Of a DNA stretch of 64,000 bases, positions 24,934 through 33,464 are shown piece after piece; the stretch's first letter is position 1; each line of letters begins with the position of its first letter. Both the position numbers and the translations under genes were made by a program. Below the pieces are notes generated by a model that saw only the letters and a program-made list of their open reading frames with translations, was not told the origin of the DNA and ran no database searches. The stretch covers positions 1,798,001 to 1,862,000 of the forward strand of contig CBDANJ010000008.1 of assembly GCA_965197545.1 (NCBI GenBank). The letters run 5' to 3'. The DNA comes from CATOSP01 sp965197545 (GTDB lineage Bacteria > Chloroflexota > Dehalococcoidia > Lucifugimonadales > UBA3495).

Positions 24934-25821
24934 CTAACGCTGACGCACGTATTTGTCCACGCTCTGCTCGGCGGTCAGAGCGAGGTAGATGTCGCCGTGG
25001 GCGTCAACCCAGGAGCCGTGAGCGGACCTGGAGGGCCACCGGGCCAGCACTCCGCCGTCCTGGTCAAGGACGCTAATCTGGGGCGGCGTACCGTTTTCCG
25101 CCCGTTCACTGATGTAGAAGATGCCATCGCCGTCCTGGGAAATGTCCAGGGGACGGTTCATGTCGGTCCACATGGTGACGTACTCGCCCTCTTGAGAGAA
25201 CACCTGGATGCGGCTGTTCTCCCGGTCGCAGAGGTACACCCGCCCATCCTGCCCAACCAGCAGGCTGTGGGGAAGGTGGAACTCGTTGGGTCCTCCCTTA
25301 CCGGGTTGACCCCAAGAGGCGATCAGCTCTCCCGCGGCGGAGAAACGGTGGACCCTGGCGTTTCGGTATCCGTCGGAGATGTACAGTTCTCCAGACGGCG
25401 CAGGGACCATCTCGGTCACGTAGTTGAACGGACCAGCGGCCCTGGGGACCACCGTCCCGGTCTCCTCGGTCCCGGTGTCGGAGTAGACGCCGTGGGTCCC
25501 GATTATCTGGAGGGGTTTGCCATCGAGGGTGTATTTCATCGCCACCGAACCTTCCCGGTCGGTCAAGTAAACTATGTCGCCGGCGATGAATAACCCGTGC
25601 GGACTGACGAAATTACCGTTGCCCCAAGAGCTGAGGTAGTTGCCGTCACGGTCGAAGATCACTACAGGGGGTTCCGCCCTCTGGAATACATAAACACGGT
25701 CCTGAGAGTCGGTGGCTACGGCGCTGACCGTCCCGAAGGATTGGCCAGCCGGGAGCTTCGCCCAGTCCTGGACCAGCGTGTAGGTGTATTTCCCTGCGCC
25801 TACTGTCGTCATCCTTCCCAT
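24934..25821 (-). CDS. NHL-repeat / six-bladed beta-propeller protein
   Basis: 295 residues made of repeated blade motifs: DSQDRVYVFQRAEPPVVIFDR, GNFVSPHGLFIAGDIVYLTD, PSGELYISDGYRNARVHRF, HSLLVGQDGRVYLCDRENSR and DGDGIFYISERA. The DRENSRIQVFSQEGEY segment is typical of NHL proteins such as peptidyl-amidoglycolate-lyase-like propellers. No signal peptide is evident. Propellers of this type often accompany LLM and CaiB genes. A binding or lactonase role cannot be separated from sequence alone. Confidence 0.82.
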   Translation of the reverse strand: MGRMTTVGAGKYTYTLVQDWAKLPAGQSFGTVSAVATDSQDRVYVFQRAEPPVVIFDRDGNYLSSWGNGNFVSPHGLFIAGDIVYLTDREGSVAMKYTLDGKPLQIIGTHGVYSDTGTEETGTVVPRAAGPFNYVTEMVPAPSGELYISDGYRNARVHRFSAAGELIASWGQPGKGGPNEFHLPHSLLVGQDGRVYLCDRENSRIQVFSQEGEYVTMWTDMNRPLDISQDGDGIFYISERAENGTPPQISVLDQDGGVLARWPSRSAHGSWVDAHGDIYLALTAEQSVDKYVRQR

Positions 25822-25981
25822 ACCTCCCTGGACTGTCGCGACACCGGGAAGGTATCCCGGATGAAGGAGTCCAGACTAAATCGGCTAGGGTGTCATGTTA
25901 CTACAACGGTTGCCCCTTGGGGGTATGTCCCGCAGGCAATCCAGACTCGACCGAGATGTAAACGGAAGTTCCCAGGGCAGG

Positions 25982-27523
25982 CTAACGCTTACTGTTGTAG
26001 CGGTAGTGAGGGTCCGATTCGCCCGCGCTCCAGGACTTGTAGAACCGTTCAACGTAGGGCATCAACCGGGCCACCATGCTTCGAACCTGTACCACTTCGG
26101 GTTCAAGTGTACTGGCAAACCGTTCCCGCAGCTCGTTCATTACATCCTCCTTGAGTGTCCCGGGGAAGCGCCCGTCCCGGAACACAACCGTTCCATTTAT
26201 CATGACCGTATGAACATCGCGGGGTTTGCCCCGGTAGAGGAGAGCGTCAACGGGTGTGATAGCTGGGTCGAGGTAGGGGGCTTCGATGGATGAGAGGTCC
26301 GCGAGCACCAGGTCTGCCCTGCGGCCCACCTCCAGGGCCCCGATTTCGGAGGTGAAACCCGTTGGGCGGGCGGCGTTGGCGGTGGCCATAGCCAGGGTTT
26401 GACCGGAGTTGACGGCGGGTCTGCCGATGCCGGGTTCACGGTGCAATCGCAAAGCCAAACGCATCTCTTGGAGCATGTCGTCATCGTCGTTAATGGCGGT
26501 GCTGTCGGTGCCCATAGCCACGTTGACGCCGCCGGTTAGCATTGACGTCACCGGGGCAACCCCGTTTTTCAACCGCAGATTTGAACTGGGGTTGTGGCAA
26601 ACGGTTGCCCGGCTCTGGGCCATGAGTTGGATATCATGGTCCGTAAGCCATACGGAATGGGCGAAAGAGACTTCCGGGCCGAGAAAACCCAGGTCGTCGA
26701 GGTGGGCTACCGGGGTCTTCCCCCACTTCCGAATCCCGTATTCCTTCTGGTAGGGACTCTCCACCAAGTGCATGTGTATCGCCGTGTCGAGACGTTGGGC
26801 AAGCTCTTTGGTACGGAGGAGGAATTCGTCAGACACCCATTGAACGTTGCTGGGACTGACGAGGATGCTTACCAGTCCTTCGGGAGCAGAGGTGTATTTC
26901 CGGTGTGCGCTCTCGACCATTGAGAAGTAGTCATCCGTAGTCATGGCAGTCGCGGCGAGGTATTGGCGCACACCATCCGCCAAATCCGAGGGTAGTCCAG
27001 AAAGGAACGTGTCGTCGTCTTCGTAGACCACCCGGTTCTGGCCGCGAAAGTAGACCGAGAAGGCGGTCCGCATTCCAGCGTCGCCAAAGCCCCGGAGCAC
27101 TTCGGAGATGTCATTTTCCAGGCCTGTCACGGGTGTCTGGGAATGGTTGTACATGACGGTGGTCGTTCCGGACTCGATCATCTGCATAGCGGTGTAGAGG
27201 GTCATCAGGTAATGATCGTGGGGGCGGCGTCCCCATCCACTGAGGATCCAGGTCTCCAGCGAGTCGTCGCAGGCCCCCATCTGGAAGGTGGAGACCGCAC
27301 GCCCATGATGATGGGCGTTGACCAGTCCTGGGAAGACAATGAAGCCAGGGCCGCCGATCTCTTCGTCGGCTAGATGCGCCGCTTTGAGGGTTTGATAGTC
27401 GCCGACCGCTTCGATGACGCCGTCACGTTGGAACACCGCGCCGTCGGTGATCACGACGCTGGATTCGGTGTCGGACCCCGCGCTGCTGATCAGGTATTTT
27501 CCGTGGATGAGGGATGTTGGCAT
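25982..27523 (-). CDS. Amidohydrolase of the cytosine-deaminase/chlorohydrolase (TrzA/AtzB-like) family
   Basis: 513 residues from the ATG at 27523 (AGGAGAAGG upstream); a longer reading from 27751 lacks support. Metal-site motifs: VFPGLVNAHHHGRAV (HxH-type), VSFAHSVWLTDHD, NPSSNLRLKNGVAPV and MGTDSTAINDDDDML (Asp ligand). It hydrolyses or deaminates a ring or guanidino-type substrate in the cytoplasm. GKPRDVHTVMINGTVVFRDG is the usual C-terminal beta segment. Substrate uncertain. Confidence 0.9.
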   Translation of the reverse strand: MPTSLIHGKYLISSAGSDTESSVVITDGAVFQRDGVIEAVGDYQTLKAAHLADEEIGGPGFIVFPGLVNAHHHGRAVSTFQMGACDDSLETWILSGWGRRPHDHYLMTLYTAMQMIESGTTTVMYNHSQTPVTGLENDISEVLRGFGDAGMRTAFSVYFRGQNRVVYEDDDTFLSGLPSDLADGVRQYLAATAMTTDDYFSMVESAHRKYTSAPEGLVSILVSPSNVQWVSDEFLLRTKELAQRLDTAIHMHLVESPYQKEYGIRKWGKTPVAHLDDLGFLGPEVSFAHSVWLTDHDIQLMAQSRATVCHNPSSNLRLKNGVAPVTSMLTGGVNVAMGTDSTAINDDDDMLQEMRLALRLHREPGIGRPAVNSGQTLAMATANAARPTGFTSEIGALEVGRRADLVLADLSSIEAPYLDPAITPVDALLYRGKPRDVHTVMINGTVVFRDGRFPGTLKEDVMNELRERFASTLEPEVVQVRSMVARLMPYVERFYKSWSAGESDPHYRYNSKR

Positions 27524-27628
27524 GATGTTCACCTTCTCCTGGTGATCGTGAGATGAGGGGCTATTGAGACGCCACCTGACGCGGAATACAATAGCACCGA
27601 TTCGCGATACAACGCCAGGAGGTGGTCC

Positions 27629-28480
27629 ATGCCTGGACTGGAAGGTAAAGTTGCGTTGATTACCGGAGCCGGCGGTATGAGGGGCGTGGGGCGCGCCTCG
27701 GCGCTGAAGCTGGCTTCCCAGGGAGCCGACATAGCCATCACGGACATCCAACGGGATGCGACCGACCTTCCACCGGGAGAGGTGCGCGTCGAATGGCGCG
27801 GCATCCAGAGTGTGGCGGAGGAGGTTGAGGCCCTGGGACGCCGTTGTCTTCCCGTCTATTGCGATCTAAGCGTCGAGGAACAGATCGAGGGACTGGTCGG
27901 TCAGGTGAGAGACCACTTCGGCCGCATCGACATTCTCGTGAACAACGCCCGGGCCATCATCGGGAGGGACAAGACCTCGGTGACCGAACTCCCCAGGGAG
28001 GTGTGGGACCACTTCCTGGCCATCAACACCACGGCGGTGTTTCTGTGCACCAAGTTCTCGGGCCGGGAAATGGCGGCCAGGGGAGAAGGCGGCCGGATTA
28101 TAAATATAGCCTCCAACGCGGCCAAGCAGGCCAGCGCGATGGGGGCGGCTTATTCCGCTTCCAAGTTCGCAGTATTGGGTCTGACCCAGGCCTCGGCGCT
28201 GGACCTGGCCCCGTACAACATAACGGTGAACGCGGTCTGCCCCGGTCCGATAAACACGGACCGGATGAGCTATTGGGAGCGGGACCAGGCCGCCGAGCGT
28301 GGCATGTCGCTGGAGGAGTTCCGAGGCGGGATAGTCCAGGACGCCGGGCAGCGCACTCCTTTGGGCAGAATCGCCGAGGCCGAGGACGTTGCCAACATGG
28401 TCGCGTTCTTCGCGTCCGAAGACGCGTCATTCATAACCGGACAGGCGTACAATGTCAACGGCGGCCTGCTGTTTCACTAG
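27629..28480 (+). CDS. Short-chain dehydrogenase/reductase (SDR)
   Basis: 283 residues, ATG with CAGGAGG upstream. Classical SDR motifs: KVALITGAGGMRGVGRASAL (a slightly expanded TGxxxGxG), DILVNNARAI (NNAG position, here NNAR), IINIASNAA, the YSASK catalytic pair (GAAYSASKFAVLG) and VNAVCPGPINT. It catalyses an NAD(P)-linked alcohol/ketone conversion. It is divergent from the amidohydrolase gene, so the 105-base gap holds promoters for both. Confidence 0.92.
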   Translation: MPGLEGKVALITGAGGMRGVGRASALKLASQGADIAITDIQRDATDLPPGEVRVEWRGIQSVAEEVEALGRRCLPVYCDLSVEEQIEGLVGQVRDHFGRIDILVNNARAIIGRDKTSVTELPREVWDHFLAINTTAVFLCTKFSGREMAARGEGGRIINIASNAAKQASAMGAAYSASKFAVLGLTQASALDLAPYNITVNAVCPGPINTDRMSYWERDQAAERGMSLEEFRGGIVQDAGQRTPLGRIAEAEDVANMVAFFASEDASFITGQAYNVNGGLLFH

Positions 28481-28491
28481 CCCGGGTTGGT

Positions 28492-29553
28492 ATGAGACCC
28501 TTGATTGGAGGCCACATAGCGTTGCGGTGTTGGTCATGCCTATTCGTCAAAATAACGGTGATTGGCATGTCCCTGGCATGGCTCGCGGCCTGCTCGGGTG
28601 GGTCCGGGCAGCAGCAGGTCTGCTCTGACCGTAACCTGAATGTGGGCTTCTACGCTTACTTCGAGCCGGTGAGTTTCAGCGCCGACCCTGTACAAGATTC
28701 CAGCGGGTTCGACACGCACATGGGTTATGAAGCGGACTTGTTGACTGCGCTGGAAGCTATGAATGACGTGGAGTTGAAGCTTTCCCGGAAGGCGGTCTCG
28801 GAGTGGGACGGCATTTGGCTGCGTTCCGCCGACCCGGAGTACGATCTCATCGGAGGCGGCATAACGGTCCTTGACTCCCGCACAATGGACTCGTCCGGAA
28901 ACAAAGTGGTGAGCTTTACCACCGGACATGTCACCTTTCGCCAATCGCTGTTGGTACGCGCCGAGGACGCGGATAGACTCTCGAGTCACGACAAACTTAC
29001 TAGCGACGTTCTGATTGGCGTACTGCGCGACACGACGGGGGAGGCCCGCCTGTTGGTGTTGACGGGGCTTGTCAACGAGGATGGGGTCCTGGCGCCGGGG
29101 GTACGATTCGACACGCCAGGCGGCCCGGTGGTGGCCGACGGCACAGCGAGCTACTTCATAACGGCCGCGGGAGAGTCCGATAACCTGGCGGATAGGCAGC
29201 GGCTCTACCCCCCTTCGGACGATATGCCGCAGGTGATATACCTCGGGGACGACATGGGCGAGGTGGAATTGCTCGATGCCCTGGCCGACGGGAGAATCGA
29301 CGGGGTGGCCAGGGGAGAGATCGGCAATCGGGACGCTTCCGCCGCTTCCAACGGCAAGTTCGCGGTTACCGCGCTCGACGCCGTCTCGGAACATGGCGGC
29401 TTCACCGTCGACGCGAATGATGAGGCATTGGCCTCCTGCCTGAATGAGCGGATTGACTGGCTGACGGACAACCGGAATATCGGCTACGCTGAATGGCTGG
29501 AAGACCCGTCGGTGTTCATGGTACGCGCCCGGATGTGGAACGAGGATGCCTGA
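28492..29553 (+). CDS. Lipoprotein substrate-binding protein, amino-acid ABC transporter (SBP family 3) type
   Basis: 353 residues from the ATG at 28492; the ATG at 28567 is an alternative. The N-terminus has basic residues, a hydrophobic helix and a lipobox (SLAWLAACSGG), so it is exported and lipid-anchored. The mature part has the family-3 pattern: LNVGFYAYFEPVSF, THMGYEADLLTALEAM, YDLIGGGITVLDSRTMD, SFTTGHVTFRQSLLV and IDGVARGEIGNRD. No ABC permease or ATPase gene is adjacent, so either the partners lie elsewhere or it acts as a sensor. It starts 11 bases after the SDR gene. Confidence 0.83.
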   Translation: MRPLIGGHIALRCWSCLFVKITVIGMSLAWLAACSGGSGQQQVCSDRNLNVGFYAYFEPVSFSADPVQDSSGFDTHMGYEADLLTALEAMNDVELKLSRKAVSEWDGIWLRSADPEYDLIGGGITVLDSRTMDSSGNKVVSFTTGHVTFRQSLLVRAEDADRLSSHDKLTSDVLIGVLRDTTGEARLLVLTGLVNEDGVLAPGVRFDTPGGPVVADGTASYFITAAGESDNLADRQRLYPPSDDMPQVIYLGDDMGEVELLDALADGRIDGVARGEIGNRDASAASNGKFAVTALDAVSEHGGFTVDANDEALASCLNERIDWLTDNRNIGYAEWLEDPSVFMVRARMWNEDA

Positions 29554-29579
29554 AGGCGAAACAGGACCTTTTCATTTTC

Positions 29580-29668
29580 GCGCCCAAGGCAACCGTCCGC
29601 CAGAAGCGGACCCCTACAGAACAACGCTCCCCTGATGTAGGGGCAACCCTTGTGGTTGCCCTGGGCGC
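29580..29668. repeat. Inverted repeat after the substrate-binding-protein gene
   Basis: GCGCCCAAGGCAACC (29580-29594) and its inverse GGTTGCCCTGGGCGC (29654-29668) match at 14 of 15 positions across an 89-base stretch between convergent genes. It also contains CCCCTACAGAAC and CCCCTGATGTAGGGGC palindromic parts. This is probably a dispersed extragenic repeat that may double as a bidirectional terminator. Confidence 0.5.
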
Positions 29669-29712
29669 TCCCGCATCCGCATGGACGGTGAAAAGACCCT
29701 GTGCGGCAAAGA

Positions 29713-30744
29713 CTATCCCCTTCCCAACAACCCCTGGACCGTCCTGATAACTCTTGCCTGGTTGGGTATGTAGATATCCTCCAGCGGGCGGCTGTAGGGC
29801 ACGGGGGTGTGAGGCGCGGTGACCCGCGATGGAGGGGCGTCCAGGTAGTCGAAGGCTTCTTCGGCTACGCGGGCGCAAATCTCGGAAGCCAGGCTGCAAA
29901 TGGGGGTGTCCTCGTCAACTACCACGATGCGGTGGGTGCGGCGGACCGAGTCGATGATCAGATCGTAGTCAATGGGGGAGACACTGAGAAGGTCAACCAC
30001 CTCGGCGTTGATGCCCGACTTGGCAAGCTCTTCCGCCGCCTCCAAGCATACGAGGGTCATCTTGGAGATGCCCACCAGCGTCACATCCGTTCCCTGGCGC
30101 ACCGTTCGGCCCTTTCCCAGAGGCAAGGTGTACGGCGCCTCCGGCACGTGGCCCGTGTTCCCGTACAGACCCTTGTGTTCAAAGTACACCACGGGGTCAT
30201 CGTCCCGGATCGCAGCCATGAGCAGCCCTTTGGCCGTGTATGGGTCCGAGGGAACGACGCCCTTGAGGCCCGGAATGTGGCTGAAAATGGAGTAGTAAGA
30301 TTCGGAGTGCTGGGCCGCGCTGCCAAATCCCGCGCCGATGCGCGTTAGCAGAGTGAACGGCACCTTGACCTGACCTCCGAACATGTAACGCATTTTGGCC
30401 GCATTGTTGAGTAACTGGTCCATACAGACGCCGACGAAGTCCACAAACATCAGCTCCGCGATAGTCCGCATACCCGTGGACGCGGCGCCGATGGCCGTAC
30501 CCACGAATGCAGCCTCGGAGAGGGGAGTGTCCAACACCCGCTGGTTGCCGAATTGCTGGATCAACCCGACCGTGGTGCGAAAGGGGCCGCCCCAGGCGTC
30601 GACGATACCCAGGTGCTCGCGGCCCGCGCCTCCGGCTATCTCCTCGCCCATGATGATCACGGTCTCGTCCCGCTCCATCTCCTGGCGTATCGCCTCGTTG
30701 ATGGCCTCGCGGTACTGTATCTCTCTGGTCGCAGTGGTGGTCAT
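29713..30744 (-). CDS. 2-oxoacid dehydrogenase E1 component, beta subunit
   Basis: 343 residues from the ATG at 30744 (AAGGAGA upstream). It has the transketolase-like pyrimidine-binding domain: YREAINEAIRQEMERDETVI, MGEEIAGG, DTPLSEAAFVGTAIGAA, PFTLLTRIGAGFG and QHSESYYSIFSHIPG. With the alpha subunit it decarboxylates a 2-oxoacid (pyruvate, acetoin or branched-chain) using thiamine diphosphate. No E2 or E3 gene is adjacent. The alpha gene lies upstream but is separated by a small membrane-protein gene, an unusual arrangement. Confidence 0.9.
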   Translation of the reverse strand: MTTTATREIQYREAINEAIRQEMERDETVIIMGEEIAGGAGREHLGIVDAWGGPFRTTVGLIQQFGNQRVLDTPLSEAAFVGTAIGAASTGMRTIAELMFVDFVGVCMDQLLNNAAKMRYMFGGQVKVPFTLLTRIGAGFGSAAQHSESYYSIFSHIPGLKGVVPSDPYTAKGLLMAAIRDDDPVVYFEHKGLYGNTGHVPEAPYTLPLGKGRTVRQGTDVTLVGISKMTLVCLEAAEELAKSGINAEVVDLLSVSPIDYDLIIDSVRRTHRIVVVDEDTPICSLASEICARVAEEAFDYLDAPPSRVTAPHTPVPYSRPLEDIYIPNQARVIRTVQGLLGRG

Positions 30745-30811
30745 CGTTTTCTCCTTTTGCTCCGTTTGCCCGTAGTTGACGGGCCGGTCCGGGGGTGCTG
30801 CGTCGGCGGGG

Positions 30812-31108
30812 CTAGGCGCCATCCGCCGGTATGGGCGTAGTGGCCGGACTGCCGTCAGCGTGAGTATGCTCCCGCACCACTTGCAGCAAAAGACGGATTT
30901 CCCTGCGGATTTCAGCCCGCGTTTCCTCGTGCAGCCGGATGTTGTCGGCTTTGGCCTCTGCCTGGCCCCGTTCCAAATTGTCCATCCGCGCTTCCAGTCT
31001 TCCCAACTTGTGCTCCATTGCCCCCCATATTCCCAGCATGGTAATTCCCGCTGTAAGCCCTCCGGTTATCACCCCTGTTATCACAGGCAACCACTGCGTC
31101 CACTCCAT
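30812..31108 (-). CDS. Small one-helix coiled-coil membrane protein between E1 alpha and E1 beta
   Basis: 98 residues from the ATG at 31108; a longer start at 31141 is possible. One membrane helix (VITGVITGGLTAGITMLGIWG), then a coiled coil (HKLGRLEARMDNLERGQ, HEETRAEIRREIRLLLQVVRE) and a Pro/Ala-rich tail. It has the same plan as the protein at 19077-19382. Its place inside the E1 operon (48 bases after alpha, 67 before beta) suggests a later insertion or a scaffold that anchors the enzyme at the membrane; the latter is speculative. Confidence 0.6.
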   Translation of the reverse strand: MEWTQWLPVITGVITGGLTAGITMLGIWGAMEHKLGRLEARMDNLERGQAEAKADNIRLHEETRAEIRREIRLLLQVVREHTHADGSPATTPIPADGA

Positions 31109-31156
31109 AGCTTCAACCTCGACCTCTGCTTTCCGCCGCATCGAGTTGGCGCCGGC

Positions 31157-32164
31157 CTAAACGTCCATGTTGGACCCGCGCTTGAGCAGTTCGGTGGGGT
31201 ATTCCACGTAAACGTCTTCGTAAAGCTCGGCGGGTTGCGGCATGGGGCTGGAGTCGGCGAATTGGATGGCCTCCTCCATAAGAGCCTCCGCCTCCTGGTC
31301 GATCTGATCGAGCTCTTCGGCGGTAATTTCCCCCTGGGGGATGACCGCCTCCCGGAACAGTTTCAACGGGTCGCGGTTGTGCCAATAGTCCTCCTCTTCC
31401 TTGGTGCGGTATGAAAGAGGGTTGTCGAATACGGTGTGACCGTAATAGCGGTAGGTGATGCACTCCAACAGCGAGGGGCCGTCTCCGGCCCTGGCCCTGG
31501 CAATCGCTTGTCCAGCGGCGTCGTACACCGCGAATACGTCCATGCCGTCCACGTTGATGCCCGGCATGTCGTAACCAGCCGCCCGGTCTGAAACCCGGGC
31601 CGTCGAAAGGGCGTATTCAACCGGCGTGGACTCCGCGTACTGGTTGTTCTCACAGCAAAATATCACGGGGAGCTTCCACACCGACGCCAGGTTCATGCTC
31701 TCATGGAGCACTCCCTGGTTGGCCCCTCCGTCGCCGAAGAAGGCGACGGCCACCCGGCCAAGGTTCTTTAGCTTGGAGGTCAGGGCCGCTCCCACGGCCA
31801 GGGGCACGCTTGCGGCCACCACGCCGTTTGTACCCAGCATTCCCTTGCTCATGTCGGCGATGTGCATCGACCCGCCTTTGCCCTTGTTGGGACCCGTGGC
31901 GCGGCCAAACAACTCGGCCATCATCAGCTTAGGGTCGACGCCTTTGGCGATACAGTGGCCGTGACCCCGGTGCGTGCTGCCGATGTAGTCGTCGTCCGTC
32001 AGATGGGCGCAAATGCCAGTGGGCACCGCCTCCTGTCCCGCGGAGGAATGGACCGAGGCGGACATACGGCGCTGTCCGGTCTCCGGAATACCGCGCTCTT
32101 CGAAGTGCCTGATAGTAGCCATGGTCCGGTAAAGCTCGAGCATCTTGTCGCGAGTCAGGTCCAT
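31157..32164 (-). CDS. 2-oxoacid dehydrogenase E1 component, alpha subunit
   Basis: 335 residues. The thiamine-diphosphate motif GDGGANQGVLHESMNLASVW is complete, as are the substrate-side phrases HSSAGQEAVPTGI, STHRGHGHCIAKG, GKGGSMHIADMSKGMLG and the phosphorylation-loop region HTVFDNPLSYRTKEEED. It pairs with the beta subunit downstream. The similarity to pyruvate/acetoin E1 enzymes is general, so the acid is not determined. Confidence 0.91.
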   Translation of the reverse strand: MDLTRDKMLELYRTMATIRHFEERGIPETGQRRMSASVHSSAGQEAVPTGICAHLTDDDYIGSTHRGHGHCIAKGVDPKLMMAELFGRATGPNKGKGGSMHIADMSKGMLGTNGVVAASVPLAVGAALTSKLKNLGRVAVAFFGDGGANQGVLHESMNLASVWKLPVIFCCENNQYAESTPVEYALSTARVSDRAAGYDMPGINVDGMDVFAVYDAAGQAIARARAGDGPSLLECITYRYYGHTVFDNPLSYRTKEEEDYWHNRDPLKLFREAVIPQGEITAEELDQIDQEAEALMEEAIQFADSSPMPQPAELYEDVYVEYPTELLKRGSNMDV

Positions 32165-32275
32165 AGCGCCCCCTAAAGCTGACCGAGGCTAGGGAAGTCT
32201 CTCCCCCATCGAATTTTCCCCATACTAGCATGGCCCAAATGGAAGTCAATAGTAGCCATCACGACGTATGGAGCG

Positions 32276-33127
32276 CTATAAACGGGGTGGATGAGTGACC
32301 AGCAGAGGCTCGCCGGGGCCTACGCCGAGGGTGGACGCGGCGTCCCCGTCACGGACCGCGACTTCCAGGTAGCCAAGACTCCCGACCAAGGCTATCAATG
32401 GGCTGTCACCGGAGACGTTCTCATCGTGGAAGGTGAGACTCAGCCCCCGCACCGAGTGTCCGGCGATCTTAACGACCACGGCGCTTCGGTGGTCCAACAA
32501 GTTGGCCGGTATGTTTGTCACCAGGTTGCCGTAGTGGTCGGCGTAGATGACCTCCCCTGAAATTCCCGTTTCTTGCAAGTGGGGCTGCGGAATCGGCAGC
32601 CATTCCATGCGGGATACCGGGGTTCCCATCAACGACGGCGAGACACCCAGGGATAGATGGGCGGCCACAGGTGCGAACACGTCGCGTCCGTGGAATGTGC
32701 GGCTGAGGGGATGCAGCCAGTATTGAGGCTCGGTGAGGTGGTAAGCCGCGACATTCTGAGGCAGGTCAACCAGGCCCCTACCCGTGGGAGGGCCTTCCAG
32801 ATATCCGGCTAAAACGCAACTGAGCAGTCCGTTGTCCGGGGCCAAGAACCTGGCTGATGGAGTCTCCAAGAGCAGGGGCCGTCGGTCCGTGCCTACTCCC
32901 GGGTCAACCACCGCGACATGAATAGCCCCCTCGGGAAAGAAACTATGGCTCGCGCCCAGCACGAACGCTCCCTGCAGGATGTTTTGGGGCGCGACGTTAT
33001 GGGTAAGGTCGACCAGCGTGACCCCAGGATTGGTCCGGAGGATGACTCCCTTCATCACGCCGACGTAAGGATCGGCTAGGCCGAAGTCGGTGGTGAGTAC
33101 GATAGGCGGAGAGTCCGGAGAGTCCAT
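32276..33127 (-). CDS. SAM hydroxide adenosyltransferase (SAM hydrolase, DUF62 family)
   Basis: 283 residues. Family features: IVLTTDFGLADPYVGVMKG, DLTHNVAPQNI, VAVVDPGVGTDRRPLLLE (catalytic Asp and Arg) and RTFHGRDVFAPVAAHL (catalytic His). The Asp-Arg-His set marks the enzyme that hydrolyses S-adenosylmethionine to adenosine and methionine, rather than the chlorinase or fluorinase, whose halide-pocket loop is longer. It is the last gene of a gatB-secG-SAM hydrolase run on the minus strand. Confidence 0.88.
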   Translation of the reverse strand: MDSPDSPPIVLTTDFGLADPYVGVMKGVILRTNPGVTLVDLTHNVAPQNILQGAFVLGASHSFFPEGAIHVAVVDPGVGTDRRPLLLETPSARFLAPDNGLLSCVLAGYLEGPPTGRGLVDLPQNVAAYHLTEPQYWLHPLSRTFHGRDVFAPVAAHLSLGVSPSLMGTPVSRMEWLPIPQPHLQETGISGEVIYADHYGNLVTNIPANLLDHRSAVVVKIAGHSVRGLSLTFHDENVSGDSPLIALVGSLGYLEVAVRDGDAASTLGVGPGEPLLVTHPPRL

Positions 33128-33154
33128 CGAAGGGGTGGTCCGGGGCCCGGCCGG

Positions 33155-33460
33155 CTACTTCATGAACCGCAGGGTTACCACGGCGATGACCAGCACTCCC
33201 GCTCCCACGACCCCCATGACGATGGTGTCCTGGGTCTCCCACACACGGTCGCCGCCGCGAACGCTGAGGATGGAGATTCCCAGGAATACCGCGGCCAGTA
33301 TGATGGTGAACTGGAAAAGGGTTTTTTCCAGGCCCCGGCGGGTCCTCACCGTCGATTGGGCGGAACCGAAGAGACCCGCGCCGGCCTCTTTCACCTGGGC
33401 CAGAATGATGAGCACGATCACAATGGATATTAAGATTTGGACGATGTTCAGATACAGCAA
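33155..33460 (-). CDS. secG: SecG, protein-export membrane protein
   Basis: 101 residues; the start is a TTG at 33460, four bases after the gatB stop. It has two membrane helices around a short loop: YLNIVQILISIVIVLIILAQ, AGLFGSAQSTVRTRRGLEK (the SecG cytoplasmic loop) and FTIILAAVFLGISIL. The extra third hydrophobic stretch near the C-terminus, IVMGVVGAGVLVIAVVTL, is longer than in most SecG. It assists SecYEG translocation. The gatB-secG neighbourhood is compact, but the two functions differ. Confidence 0.85.
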   Translation of the reverse strand: MLYLNIVQILISIVIVLIILAQVKEAGAGLFGSAQSTVRTRRGLEKTLFQFTIILAAVFLGISILSVRGGDRVWETQDTIVMGVVGAGVLVIAVVTLRFMK

Positions 33461-33464
33461 GAAA

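Noticed and set aside
24009..25076. A 355-codon plus-strand frame opposite the LLM and propeller genes
   Set aside because: It spans two genes and their gap on the other strand and shows no motif.
27524..27751. Extended N-terminus of the amidohydrolase (start at 27751)
   Set aside because: The extra 76 residues overlap the SDR gene on the other strand and have no family similarity; the ATG at 27523 has a good ribosome site.
28540..29394. A 284-codon minus-strand frame opposite the substrate-binding-protein gene
   Set aside because: It lies fully opposite a gene with lipobox and family motifs; its own translation has no recognisable fold and high Arg/His content.
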